A DNA stretch of 64,000 bases from Bacteroidota bacterium. GTDB taxonomy: Bacteria; Bacteroidota; Bacteroidia; AKYH767-A; OLB10. This document shows, in pieces, positions 11,009-22,021 of the stretch. The stretch's first letter is position 1. Every line of letters begins with the position of its first letter. The stretch covers positions 1,302,001 to 1,366,000 of the forward strand of contig CP064983.1 in assembly GCA_016699635.1 (NCBI GenBank), written 5' to 3'. The position numbers and the translations under genes are program-made. Below the pieces are notes generated by a model. It made no database searches, was not told where the DNA came from, and saw only the letters and a program-made list of their open reading frames with translations.

Positions 11009-13206
11009 GTGAAAAAACCCATACTCCTATTCACATTTTTTCTATTGTCTGTAACGCTTTTTGCTGCCGATCAGGTATTATTTATCAAAGACAAATCCAA
11101 TGGCAAGCCGGTAAATGAGGCTGTTGTGGTTTGGATAATGCCTTCCGGAAAGTCACAGATTTTATTACCCGACAACAATGGTAGGGTTAAATTACCTAAA
11201 ACAGAAGAGAAGAATTTTTCAATTGAAGTGCGTTGTCTTGGTTATCAGAGTCAAAAAATTGAAAAGGAAAATTCCGGTGACACCATTTGGCTATCCAGAA
11301 ATGAGGTCAGCCTCAATGAGGTTGCCGTAACTGCATCTTATGCTCCTGCTCCTGCCATGCAGTCTGCCTATGCTATAAAAATTATCAGCAAAGAATCGTT
11401 TGACAATATGGCTGCAGTTAATGTTGCCGATGTTCTCAGCAAACAACTCAACATGAGCACAGGTTATGATCAGGCTTTCGGCAGTACATTAACCATGATG
11501 GGCATGGATATGAAAAATATTAAAGTGTTGATTGATGGTGTTCCTGTTATTGGAAGAATGAATGGAAATATAGACCTGAATCAGTTAAACCTTGCTGCTG
11601 TTGAAAGAATAGAAGTGGTAGAAAGGCCAATGAGTACTGCCTATGGTACCGATGCCATTGCAGGCGCTATAAATCTGATAACCAAACCGCAGTCGCTTAA
11701 AAAAACTACTGCAGGTGCTTCTGCATATTATGAAAATATTGGAACCTACAATACCGATTTGAATGTTGCAACTAACTTTAAACATGCAGGAATAAAAATA
11801 ACTGCCGGAAGAAACTTTTTTGAAGGATGGAATTTAACAGATGACAGAAGGGGCTTGAATGGAAACCCAAGACACAATATTTTGGTACAGCATTGCTGCA
11901 ATATACTTTCAGAAAAGTGAAGGTTGCTTATCAGTTGGGTTTATTTGATGAAAAAATTACTGATAAAGGTCCGGTAACCATCACACCATTTTCTGCCTAT
12001 GCCTATGATAATTATTTTAGAACATTTCGCAACAATCACTCAGCAAGCTACGATTGGTTTCTTTCCGGAAAAAATAAATTGAACGGCCACGTTGCTTTTT
12101 CCGGCTATGACAGAAATAAAGAAACTTGTCTCAAAGACATGGTCGAGCTTGAAGAATCAGAATTAACAGGCCCTGATTTTAGTGATGAAACAAAATTTTA
12201 CAGCAGGAACATAAGAAATGCATTCAGTCATGTTGATGAAAATAAAAATTTCAATTATCAGGGAGGCATAGATATTAATATTGAAAAAGGAACGGGCAAG
12301 CGCATCAACAGCACAGCATCCATGCAGGAATATGCAGCTTTTGCAAGTGCAGAGTATAAACCATTTTCTAAACTACTTATCCGTCCCGGATTACGCTATG
12401 CTTTACATTCAGAATTTACAATTCCTTTAATACCATCTCTTAATCTGAAATATGATATAACAAACATTCAGACGGTACGTCTTTCATACAGCCGTGGTTT
12501 TCGTACTCCCGGAATTAAAGAACTGTATCTCGATTTTATTGACATCAATCATAATGTGCAAGGAAATAGTAACATTAACCCTGAGTCGTCAGATAATTTT
12601 CAGATAGTATATTCTTTATTGCCTGAAATTAAAAAAGTGAAATTAAACTCTGAGGTAAAGTTGTATTATAACAAAGTTAAAAACCTGATTACATTAGCAA
12701 ACTACAACAACACTTCCAATCTCTACACCTACATCAATATCGGGCATTTTACTTCGCAGGGAGTTGAATGGTCGAATACTATTGAGGTAAGAAGTTTCTC
12801 TGCTACTGCCGGTGTTTCCTATACGGGTACATCATCTTTCAACGAATCGTTAGTTAATGATTTATCGTGGTATCCACAGGCAAATGGTTCTGTGAGTTAT
12901 AACTATAAACCTTTTGGACTGACTACAAGTGTTTATTATAAGTACAATGGAAAAGTTCCGGTTTATGTGTTAGACAGCAATGGCAACAGCCTCAAACAAA
13001 CCAACGAAGATTATCAACTGCTTGATGTAACAGTTTCAAAAAAACTTTGGAAAGAAAGAGTCGAAATTGGAGGAGGACTTAAAAACATATTTAATGTTAC
13101 CGATGTAAGAAGGTTTTCTGCAGGCGAAATTCATAATGGTGGCTCATCATCATCCTCTTTACTTCCCGGACGATTATTTTTCTTAAAACTTTCAGTCAAT
13201 ATTTAG
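11009..13206 (+). CDS. TonB-dependent outer-membrane receptor (heme/iron type), one frameshift
   Basis: It begins with VKKPILLFTFFLLSVTLFAA, a signal peptide, followed by a carboxypeptidase-like domain with GYQSQKIE. A plug domain follows (LNEVAVTAS, VADVLSKQLN, VKVLIDGVPVIGR, VERIEVVERPMSTAYGTDAIAGAINLIT) and then a ~500-residue barrel ending in FFLKLSVNI. A G-run at 11850-11853 appears one G short: adding it joins DDRRGLEWKPKTQYFGTALLQYTF across the break, and the total is then ~733 residues. I prefer the GTG at 11009 because the -7 element overlaps the coding sequence of longer alternatives. It is followed after 1 nt by a HmuY-like gene and then a second one, so heme or iron-chelate uptake is the likely role. 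Energised by TonB-ExbBD encoded elsewhere. Confidence 0.9.
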
Positions 13207-13207
13207 C

Positions 13208-14236
13208 ATGAGAAACAAAGTCAGCTTATTCTTTTTCATTTTACCGATTGCAGCAATGTTATTTGCCTCTTGCGAAAAAGATAATGATAAAGCCATAGTA
13301 TTGCCGCCTATTGATACTACATTGTTGACAATGCAAGTAAATATTGGTGTTAACTACGATACGGTTGTATTCGTTAGTCTTACATCGGGAGTAGTTAAAA
13401 GCAGTGCTGTAAAAGATTTTGATTTGGCATTTGATGCAGCACCTGAGTCGAAAAATATTTTTCTGAACACCGGTAAGTACATGTTTGCTTGGCGCACACA
13501 ATGTACTGATATGATGAATACTGATACAACAGGACTTAACTGGCTCACAGATTCTGACAACATGCTTGGTGACAGCACGGTGTTTGGCAATAACATGATT
13601 TCAAATTATAATGCGAACCCAAATATTGTAGTAATTGACAGAGGTAAATTCAATCACATCGGCAGCGACCGATATCGTAAGGTTCAGGTAGTGAGCATAG
13701 ACAGTGTTTCTTATACAATCCGATACAGTAAACTAAACAACACCGATTATCATGAGTTTGTTGTAATGAGAGACAATGCCTATTCGCAGGTTTATTTTTC
13801 GTTTGATAATGGTGGTAAAATGGTAAACATTGCTCCGCTAAAAAATCAGTGGGATATGATGTTTACCGGTTATATGCATACCTATTGAGACGAACCATTG
13901 CAATTCAGATATTACTCTGTAAATGGTGTAATTACCAACAGATGGAACAATACAACTTGTGCTATTTTAAAGAAAGATTCGTTACCTAATTACATGCCAT
14001 TCGAAAATTTTAACCACAATAATATTTCAGCATATCCATTTCATAACACAGGAAACATCATTGGTTTTGAATGGAAGTTTTTCAATTTTAACGACAATAA
14101 ATATTATATCACTCCCGACATGTATTATATAGTTAAAGACAAGGACGAACAGTACTACAAACTAAAGTTCTATGACTTCTACAATAGTACAGGTGTCAGA
14201 GGTTATCCTGCATTTTGTTATCAACGTATTTTATAA
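13208..14236 (+). CDS. HmuY-like lipoprotein, interrupted by an in-frame TGA
   Basis: The N-terminus MRNKVSLFFFILPIAAMLFASCEK is a lipoprotein signal with lipobox LFAS-C. The body has the HmuY-like features DFDLAFDAAPESKN, a WRT segment, and repeated WDMMFTGY and YYSVNGVITNRWN strands. HmuY-type proteins bind heme at the cell surface and hand it to a TonB receptor. Codon 13886-13888 is TGA, yet the same frame continues sensibly to 14236, so this is a nonsense substitution rather than an indel. Total length is 342 codons if read through. The gene follows the receptor by 1 nt and precedes a T9SS-anchored relative. Either a sequencing substitution or a recent pseudogene. Confidence 0.75.
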
Positions 14237-14255
14237 ATTTTAAATATACAATCAA

Positions 14256-15494
14256 ATGATTCGCATTTCTACATCAATTAAATTATTAATCGCATTTATT
14301 CTGCCTATTTCAACAACAGCACAGGCCAGTGAAACAGGAACTATTAATCCCGGCTACACCAATCAGACTTTTTACAGTATGGCTAATGAAACAATATCAA
14401 CCATTGACAATACCGATTGGGACCTTGCATTTCAGATTTCTGGATTTGAAGCAGCCATTCTCATCAATTCAAAAAACAATGTAAAACTATTTAAAGCCAA
14501 TAAAGATGCTTCAGAATGGAGCACTATGACTGCCGCAGATACAACAGGCATGTATTATTCCGAATTGCTGAATAATGAAGCACATATTTTTAACGGTGCA
14601 TTCAATACTACTGCCGACACATCGGATATGTTTGATCTCGGATGGGGCGAATATGATTTAGGCTCACATGCTGTATTGGGCGACTCGGTTTATTTTATAA
14701 AACTAAATAACAACACAGTTAAAAAAATCTGGATTGAATCTCTTATCAATGCAACTTATAATTTTCGTATTGCCGATTTAGATGGCAGCAATGAAATTCA
14801 ACGCTCACTTCAAAAGTTAAGCTATCCTGCTAAAAATTTCGGTTACTACTCAATTGCAAACGATCAGTTTTTGGACCGCGAACCAACAAAAGACAGTTGG
14901 GATATTTGTTTTCAGCAATATGTTGATCATTTTATCAACTACAAAGTTACTGGCGTGCTCACCAACGACAGTGTACAATCTGTTAAAGCCTATCCTGTGA
15001 ATGATGTAACTACTGCTACCGATGCAGGTTATGGTTATTCATACGATAACAACCTTATTGGCTATGACTGGAAATCTTTCAACGGGTCAACATTCGTTAT
15101 TGAAGATTCTGTTGCTTACTTTGTCATTGACAAAAACAATCATAAGTGGAAAATGGTATTCACCGGATTTGGTGGCTCTGCCAATGGTAATTTCTATTTC
15201 GATAAGTATGATATGGGTCCTTTGTCTGTTTTAGAAAACAATAGCATTGAAACCATAGCTCTCTATCCTAATCCCACAACAGGAAGCTCGCAACTTATTA
15301 TAAACAGCGACAATGCCACAACAGTTACTGTTGATGTTACTGATTTGAATGGCCGTTTGATTTCATCATTCGCTAAAAAGGTAAACGGACTAAGCAACAT
15401 AACTATTCCTTCAGAAAATTTTGCAAAAGGAATCTATATTGTAAAAATTAACAACGGCAAACAACTGCAACAACTTAAATTGGTTGTACAATAA
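14256..15494 (+). CDS. HmuY-like surface protein with T9SS type A sorting domain
   Basis: The 412-residue product has a signal peptide (SIKLLIAFILPISTTAQA). Two HmuY-type segments follow, marked by DWDLAFQISGFEAAI near residue 50 and SWDICFQQYVDHFINYKVTGVL near residue 210. The last ~80 residues are a T9SS sorting domain: IALYPNPTTGSSQLII, VTVDVTDLNGRLI, FAKGIYIVKINNGKQ and a basic-hydrophobic end. It is expected to cross the outer membrane through the type IX system and be attached to the surface. As the third gene of the receptor operon it probably captures heme or another iron ligand for the receptor. Intact; a hairpin terminator follows. Confidence 0.85.
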   Translation: MIRISTSIKLLIAFILPISTTAQASETGTINPGYTNQTFYSMANETISTIDNTDWDLAFQISGFEAAILINSKNNVKLFKANKDASEWSTMTAADTTGMYYSELLNNEAHIFNGAFNTTADTSDMFDLGWGEYDLGSHAVLGDSVYFIKLNNNTVKKIWIESLINATYNFRIADLDGSNEIQRSLQKLSYPAKNFGYYSIANDQFLDREPTKDSWDICFQQYVDHFINYKVTGVLTNDSVQSVKAYPVNDVTTATDAGYGYSYDNNLIGYDWKSFNGSTFVIEDSVAYFVIDKNNHKWKMVFTGFGGSANGNFYFDKYDMGPLSVLENNSIETIALYPNPTTGSSQLIINSDNATTVTVDVTDLNGRLISSFAKKVNGLSNITIPSENFAKGIYIVKINNGKQLQQLKLVVQ

Positions 15495-15516
15495 TTTTGA
15501 GTTGATTTTAATAATC

Positions 15517-15544
15517 AGGCTGTCTGTTATTGGCAGCCTTTTTT
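15517..15544 (+). terminator. Rho-independent terminator of the receptor/HmuY operon
   Basis: A 6-bp stem AGGCTG/CAGCCT with an 11-nt loop, followed by a T-run, 22 nt after the stop of the T9SS HmuY-like gene. The T-run overlaps the 3' end of the convergent M1 peptidase. Confidence 0.75.
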
Positions 15545-17207
15545 ATTTATTCAGTTTTGTAACTTTAAAATAGCCAAGGTCATCTCTAATGATTAAGCAG
15601 GTGCTGTCAAAACCTGCAAGTGTTGTTTCCTGCCATTGAGTAGTTACATTCAATCTTTTGTTTTCGTTATTACAATCTATTCTTACAGGCAAATCAAATG
15701 CAGCAACATCTGCCTTCCAGCGGTAACGTAGTTGAAAAGGTTTTTCTTCCACTACTTCATACTCAAAAACAGGAATTGCTGCATGGCGCAGGTATTGATC
15801 AAATATTGGTTTAAGATTTTTGCCTGACTGTTTAGTCATCAGTGCTTCAACATCTGCAGAAGTGATGGTTTGATAGGCAAAAGTTTTCTGAATGTTCATC
15901 AGAATAGAAAAAAACAAAGAGTCATTATCAATATAGTGTCTGATGGTGTGTAACATCAAACTTCCTTTCGGGTACATATCGCCACTGCCTTCTGTGTTTA
16001 CGTCATAAGGACCAATGACGGGAGTTTTATTCCCTACCTTTTTTCGTTGCGCATTGACGTAGTTTAAGGCTTTGTCCTTTCCATACATACATTCTACATA
16101 GAGCACCTCTGCATAACTGCCAAAACCTTCATGCACCCACATATCAGCAATATCTTTTGTAGTCACATTATTTCCCCACCACTCATGCGCAGTTTCGTGA
16201 ATAATTATGTAATCAAAATCTAATCCTATGCCCGAAAAATCTGTTCCCATATATCCGGTTTTGTATTTGTTTCCGTAGGCAATGCAACTCTGATGCTCCA
16301 TACCCAAGTAAGGTGTCTCAACTAACTTATAGCCATCGCGGTAAAAAGGATATTTCCCAAAATATTTTTCAAAGCAATTCAACATGGGTTTCACTTGCTC
16401 AAATTGTTTTTTGGCCTTCTCTAAGTTGTATGATTTTACGTAGTAGTCAAGAGTTAAAGTGTCGTTGTTGTTTATGTGCCAATCATTAAAATGTGTAAAG
16501 GCGCCTACATTTATTGTCACATTGTAAGTGTTTATCGGATAGCTCACAAACCAACTGTACTGCATCATATCATTACCCACAGGAGTTTTTTTACGAAGCC
16601 TTCCGTTTGAAATATCCATCAAAGTTTTTGGAACAGTAATATTTATCATCATACTATCGGGTTCATCACTCTGATGATCTTTGCACGGCCACCACACACT
16701 GGCACCCGTCCCCTGACAGGCAACAGCCACCCAAGGCAAACCATCTTCATCCTTAGTCCATTTGAAGCCTCCATCCCAAGGCAGCATTTTGCCAACAACA
16801 GGCTTCCCGAAATAATCAATATTTATTTTGTAGTACATGCCTTTATTTAATGTTGTTGGAAAAGAAATCATAATAGCATTGCCATCACGACTGAAGTTTA
16901 ACTTATTATTATGTACATCAGTAATAGAGGCAACAGATAACTTTTCAGTTAAATCAACCTGAATCATTTTTGTCGGGCTTACTACTTCAAACAAAATGCT
17001 GTTACTGCCCTTAATAGACTCATCAGGGATATTCAATGCAACAGATAAATCATAATATTTAACATCATAACAACTTCTTATAGGCGACAAATAACCACGC
17101 AAAGAATCGGCATGGGTAAATACAGGCTTAGCACTATCGAAAAGTTGTGCCTGGCAATTTAAAGCCATCAGGCAGTATATTGAAAAATAAATAACTCGCT
17201 GTTTCAT
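15543..17207 (-). CDS. M1-family zinc metallopeptidase (aminopeptidase N-like)
   Basis: A 554-residue secreted enzyme with signal peptide (YFSIYCLMALNCQAQ). The N-terminal beta-sandwich domain contains the region ending VACQGTGASVWWPCKDH. The catalytic domain carries ETPYLGMEHQSCIAYG (the GAMEN-equivalent region) and HETAHEWWGNN starting at residue 337, with the third zinc ligand Glu in MWVHEGFGSYAE about 18 residues later. GDMYPKGSLMLHTIRHYI follows. It lacks the large C-terminal helical domain of E. coli PepN, as is common for Bacteroidota M1 proteins. Predicted periplasmic or exported peptide degradation. Intact. Monocistronic, with a TACTTTTG element upstream. Confidence 0.93.
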   Translation of the reverse strand: MKQRVIYFSIYCLMALNCQAQLFDSAKPVFTHADSLRGYLSPIRSCYDVKYYDLSVALNIPDESIKGSNSILFEVVSPTKMIQVDLTEKLSVASITDVHNNKLNFSRDGNAIMISFPTTLNKGMYYKINIDYFGKPVVGKMLPWDGGFKWTKDEDGLPWVAVACQGTGASVWWPCKDHQSDEPDSMMINITVPKTLMDISNGRLRKKTPVGNDMMQYSWFVSYPINTYNVTINVGAFTHFNDWHINNNDTLTLDYYVKSYNLEKAKKQFEQVKPMLNCFEKYFGKYPFYRDGYKLVETPYLGMEHQSCIAYGNKYKTGYMGTDFSGIGLDFDYIIIHETAHEWWGNNVTTKDIADMWVHEGFGSYAEVLYVECMYGKDKALNYVNAQRKKVGNKTPVIGPYDVNTEGSGDMYPKGSLMLHTIRHYIDNDSLFFSILMNIQKTFAYQTITSADVEALMTKQSGKNLKPIFDQYLRHAAIPVFEYEVVEEKPFQLRYRWKADVAAFDLPVRIDCNNENKRLNVTTQWQETTLAGFDSTCLIIRDDLGYFKVTKLNK

Positions 17208-17223
17208 TGTTCGGGATTTTTTT

Positions 17224-17231
17224 CAAAAGTA
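17224..17231 (-). promoter_or_regulatory. Putative -7 promoter element TACTTTTG of the M1 peptidase
   Basis: Exact TAnnTTTG match, 16 nt upstream of the ATG at 17207. Confidence 0.6.
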
Positions 17232-17447
17232 GAAAGCAAATCGTAATTAATAGTTAAGAAATTGCAAAAGCATTTTTAATTCTTGCAGATTAAGCATAAA
17301 ACTTATTGAAACAATATTCTTACGCTTTAAATGGTTTGGGTGTAAAATAGTAGGTGAATATTTATCTTTGATTCTATAAATAATAGCCCAAGGTTTCAGC
17401 CGTAAGCTATTAATTAAATAACCACTTAAACAAACGCTTAGAAATTT

Positions 17448-17455
17448 TACTTTTG
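17448..17455 (+). promoter_or_regulatory. Putative -7 promoter element TACTTTTG of the SDR-cysS operon
   Basis: Exact TAnnTTTG match, 24 nt upstream of the ATG at 17480. Confidence 0.6.
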
Positions 17456-17479
17456 TCCTTTCACAGATATTTGTAAACT

Positions 17480-18437
<958 letters not shown>

Positions 18438-18439
18438 AC

Positions 18440-19909
18440 ATGGAATTTCAACCGCTGAATATTTACAATACACTTTCGCGACAGAAAGAAAGATTTGAAC
18501 CACTAAACCCACCATTCGTAGGACTGTATGTTTGCGGCCCTACTGTTTATAGTGATGTGCACTTAGGTAATTGCCGTACTTTTATTTCTTTCGATCTCAT
18601 TTATCGTTATCTTTTGCATTTGGGATATAAAGTACGTTATGTAAGAAACATTACCGATGCAGGCCACCTCGAAGGCGACAGAGATGAAGGTGATGATAAG
18701 TTTGCTAAAAAAGCACGCTTGGAACAATTAGAGCCAATGGAGATTGTGCAGCGCTATACTTTAGGTTTTCATGATGTGATGCGTGCATTCAACACCTTGC
18801 CACCAAGCATTGAGCCTACTGCAACAGGACATATCATTGAGCAGATTGAAATGATTAAGCAAATCATCAGCAATGGTTATGCTTATGAAGTGAATGGCAC
18901 AGTCTATTTTGACGTAGAGAAATACAGTAAAGAATTTAATTACGGTCAGCTCACCAACCGACTGTTGGAAGATATGATTGCCAACACTCGTGAACTTGGC
19001 GGACAGGATGAGAAGAAAGGACGATTAGATTTTGCACTGTGGATAAATGCAAAACCCGAACACATCATGCGATGGCCATCGCCATGGGGTGTAGGTTTTC
19101 CGGGATGGCATATTGAATGTTCGGCAATGAGTACAAAATATCTCGGTGCCACATTTGATATTCATGGTGGAGGAATGGATCTTGCAGCTACACATCACAC
19201 CAATGAGATTGCACAGTCGCAGGCATGCAGCAACGTGCAGCCATGCCGCTTTTGGATGCACACCAATATGCTTACGGTCAACGGTACACGCATGTCAAAA
19301 TCTGCAGGTAATGGTTTTCTTCCGGGCGAACTTTTTACAGGCAATCATCCTTTACTCGAAAAGGGTTATTCACCAATGGCAGTTCGCTTTTTTATGATGC
19401 AAACGCATTACAGAAGTACGCTCGATTTCAGTAATGAAGCACTGCAGGCAGCAGAAAAAGGATATCAGCGATTGATGTCTGCCGTTAAAAAACTCAACAG
19501 CGTAAAGGCCTCAGACGTTACCTCTGTAAGTTTATCTTCAATAAGAAAAAATGCCTACGATGCCATGAACGATGACTTCAACAGTCCGGTTATGGTAGCG
19601 CAGTTGTTTGAGTTAGTTCGGATAATCAACTCCGCTAATGATGGAAAAGAAAAGATGACGAAAGAAGATATTGCAGAGGCAAAATCAATTATTCAGCATT
19701 TTGTTTTTGACATTGCAGGACTGATGGATGATACGGTTTCTTCAGGCGATCAGTCTGTGCGATAATGTAATGCAATTGGTTCTTGAAATGCGCAATCAGG
19801 CAAAAGCAAAAAGAATTTTCTGTTTCGGGCCCATATTCGCAACAGTTTAAATGCAATGGGAATAAATGTAAAAGACTCGAAAGATGGCAGCACTTGGGAA
19901 AAAATGTAA
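18440..19909 (+). CDS. cysS: Cysteinyl-tRNA synthetase, C-terminal frameshifts
   Basis: Class I synthetase charging tRNA-Cys. The HIGH-equivalent is VHLGN in the block starting [17 protein letters not shown] zinc site follows (WHIECSAMS), then [18 protein letters not shown], and the KMSKS loop is RMSKSAGN. An early stop at 19765 is caused by one missing base near 19755, and a second A is missing in the run at 19808-19812. With these repaired the anticodon-side C-terminus reads [17 protein letters not shown] and [17 protein letters not shown], ending at 19909 with ~489 residues, the usual length. Because cysS is essential and single-copy in most bacteria, these breaks are most likely sequence errors. 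Overlaps the next gene by 26 nt. Confidence 0.93.
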
Positions 19910-20896
19910 TTTTTTAAATTTAATTGCTGTTGCTGTATTACTTGTGGTGGGTTCGTGTAAACAGCCTGCACAAGAAAGCACAGAGACAAAACAGGAAACT
20001 CCTGCTACTGTAAATATTCCTGTGCCGGCATTTAATGCTGACTCTGCTTTACATTATTTACAGACACAAGTTGCATTTGGTCCGCGTGTGCCCGGAACCG
20101 ATGCACATGCACAATGCGCTGATTACCTTTTTCAAAAACTAAAGTCATTTGGTTTGCAGACACAGATTCAGTCTGAAACAATAACTACATTCGACAGTAA
20201 AAAATTCAGACTGAAAAATGTTATTGCTGAATATAAACCAGAGGCAAAACAAAGAGTTTTGTTGCTGGCACATTGGGACACACGCCCCTGGGCCGATCAT
20301 GATTCAGTGCGAAAGGATCAACCTTTTGATGGTGCAAACGATGGTGCAAGTGGTGTGGCAGTATTGCTTGAAATTGCAAGACTACTGCCTGCATCAGGAC
20401 TTGAAACAGGAATAGATATTTTATTGGTTGACCTTAAGATTACGGACAGGAAGAAGACGACACACGTTTTCCTCGGCAAGAAAATACTTGGTGCTTAGGT
20501 TCACAATTCTGGGCAAAGAATATGCATCGCTCAGATTATTTTGCTCAGTACGGAATACCTTCTCGATATGGTTGGTGGTGTTAATCCTGTTTTTCCAAAG
20601 GAAGGAACATCATTGTATTATGCACCTGATGTGTTGAGTAAAGTTTGGAACATTACTCAGAACATGGGTTATGGACAATTTTTTATTAATGAACCTGCCC
20701 CACAAACAATAGATGACCATTTATACATCAATCAACTTGCCAATATCAGAACCATTGACATAGTGCATTACGATAATGTAAAGAAAGAATATCCACCTTA
20801 TCATCATCACGCATGGCGACAATCTTTCCATCATTGATAAAAAACACATTAAACATGGTTGGAAGGGTAGTGATGCAAACAATTTTCAGTAAGTAA
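19884..20896 (+). CDS. Glutaminyl-peptide cyclotransferase-like M28 lipoprotein, at least four frameshifts
   Basis: The N-terminus is a lipoprotein signal (LNLIAVAVLLVVGSC-KQ). The catalytic part contains QVAFGPRVPGTDAHAQC, LLAHWDTRPWADHD, DGANDGASGVAVLLEIAR and, after the first break, a DLE-x-YGQEED zinc/acid motif, then WCLGSQFWAKN, the LDMVGG strand and PYHHTHGDNLSIID. This order is that of bacterial glutaminyl cyclases in the M28 family, which form N-terminal pyroglutamate. Frame breaks sit near 20433, 20555, 20808 and 20840 (an A-run). The true end is then the TAA at 20894-20896. Predicted to be anchored in the periplasm. Pyroglutamate formation on exported proteins is common in Bacteroidota. 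Confidence 0.82.
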
Positions 20897-20964
20897 GGTT
20901 TATATATTTAAATACTTATAAAGTTGTTTCATTCAAATTGAATTGATAGATAAATCAAAAGTAA

Positions 20965-21924
20965 ATGCCGGTAAATTTTTCTGAAATATTAGTAGTTGGT
21001 GTTTCCAGCCGAGCGCTTTTTAACCTCGAAAAAGAGAATGAAATATTTCTTAAAGAAGGAATATCAGGGTTTAGAAAATATCAGCTTGCTCATGAACATG
21101 AGCCTCTGCAACCTGGCACTGCTTTTCATCTTGTTCAGAGTTTGCTTCACCTGAATGAGAGTGCAAAAAGGAGAATCGTTGAAGTGATTGTTATGTCTAG
21201 AAACAGTCCGGAAACAGGAGTCAGGGTAATGAATTCTGTAGGGAAATATAAATTGGATATTACGCGAATGGCTTTCAGTGGTGGAGAACCTTTAGCACCC
21301 TATATTGATGCCTTTGATGTTGACTTATTTCTGAGCAAAGATTTGAAAGATGTACAAAATGTTATTGATTCAAAAAAATCAGCAGCTGCATATATTTACG
21401 AGCCACCAACAGAATTTAAGCCAACAGATAACAGAGTAAAAATTGCTTTTGATGCCGATGCTGTTTTGTTTTCTGATGAATCAGAACACAGATATAAAAC
21501 AGAAGGAATAGAGGCATTTCATAAGTACGAGCAAGAACATCAGGATGTGCCATTGGCAGAAGGTCCATTTGCGAAGTTGCTCATCAAATTGTCTAAAATT
21601 CAGGATGAGATGCCTCCTCCAATTGAGCTTTCGCCATTGCGTTTAGCAATTGTAACAGCACGAAATGCACCCTCACACATTCGTGTCATTAAAACACTTC
21701 GTAAGTGGGGTGTATATGTTGATGAGGCATATTTTTTAGGAGGGCTTTCAAAAGATAATGTTTTAAAAGCATTTGGTGCACATATATTTTTTGATGATCA
21801 GGAAGTGCATTTATCGGAATCGTCAAAAGTGGTTCCTTCGGGGAAAGTACCTTACACATCAGACTCGCCTCTGTTGAAATTAGACGTGCATCCTAAAGCC
21901 AATAAAGCAGCCTCCAAAAAGTAA
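20965..21924 (+). CDS. Cytosolic 5'-nucleotidase (cN-I family)
   Basis: A 319-residue intact protein of the 5-nucleotidase family (PF06189), related to eukaryotic cytosolic 5'-nucleotidase 1. Two half-domains are seen. The first holds LVVGVSSRALFNLEKEN and RNSPETGVRVMNS; the second holds KIAFDADAVLFSDESE (HAD-type Asp motif), IVTARNAPSHIRVIKTLRKWGV and FLGGLSKDNVLKAFGAHIFFDDQ. It dephosphorylates nucleoside monophosphates, with a HAD-like phosphate transfer by the first Asp of DADAV. No signal peptide, so cytosolic. Stands alone, with a short hairpin after it. Confidence 0.9.
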   Translation: MPVNFSEILVVGVSSRALFNLEKENEIFLKEGISGFRKYQLAHEHEPLQPGTAFHLVQSLLHLNESAKRRIVEVIVMSRNSPETGVRVMNSVGKYKLDITRMAFSGGEPLAPYIDAFDVDLFLSKDLKDVQNVIDSKKSAAAYIYEPPTEFKPTDNRVKIAFDADAVLFSDESEHRYKTEGIEAFHKYEQEHQDVPLAEGPFAKLLIKLSKIQDEMPPPIELSPLRLAIVTARNAPSHIRVIKTLRKWGVYVDEAYFLGGLSKDNVLKAFGAHIFFDDQEVHLSESSKVVPSGKVPYTSDSPLLKLDVHPKANKAASKK

Positions 21925-21986
21925 AATGATATAAGTCGTTTTATAGTGAAGAGAAGATTTATTGAACAATTCGTGTTGCAATATTT

Positions 21987-22005
21987 TACAGATTAAAAAT
22001 CTGTA
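21987..22005. terminator. Small hairpin between convergent genes (possible bidirectional terminator)
   Basis: The stem TACAGATT/AATCTGTA has 8 bp with a AAA loop. It lies in the 97-bp gap between the nucleotidase and the convergent MFS gene. It lacks a strong T-run, so a terminator role is only possible. Confidence 0.35.
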
Positions 22006-22021
22006 TCATTAAATATTATAT

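Noticed and set aside
13886..13888. Selenocysteine or recoded UGA in the HmuY-like gene
   Set aside because: No SECIS-like hairpin was apparent, HmuY proteins are not selenoproteins, and UGA is used as an ordinary stop in several genes here (e.g. aconitase and the T9SS protein at 30239).
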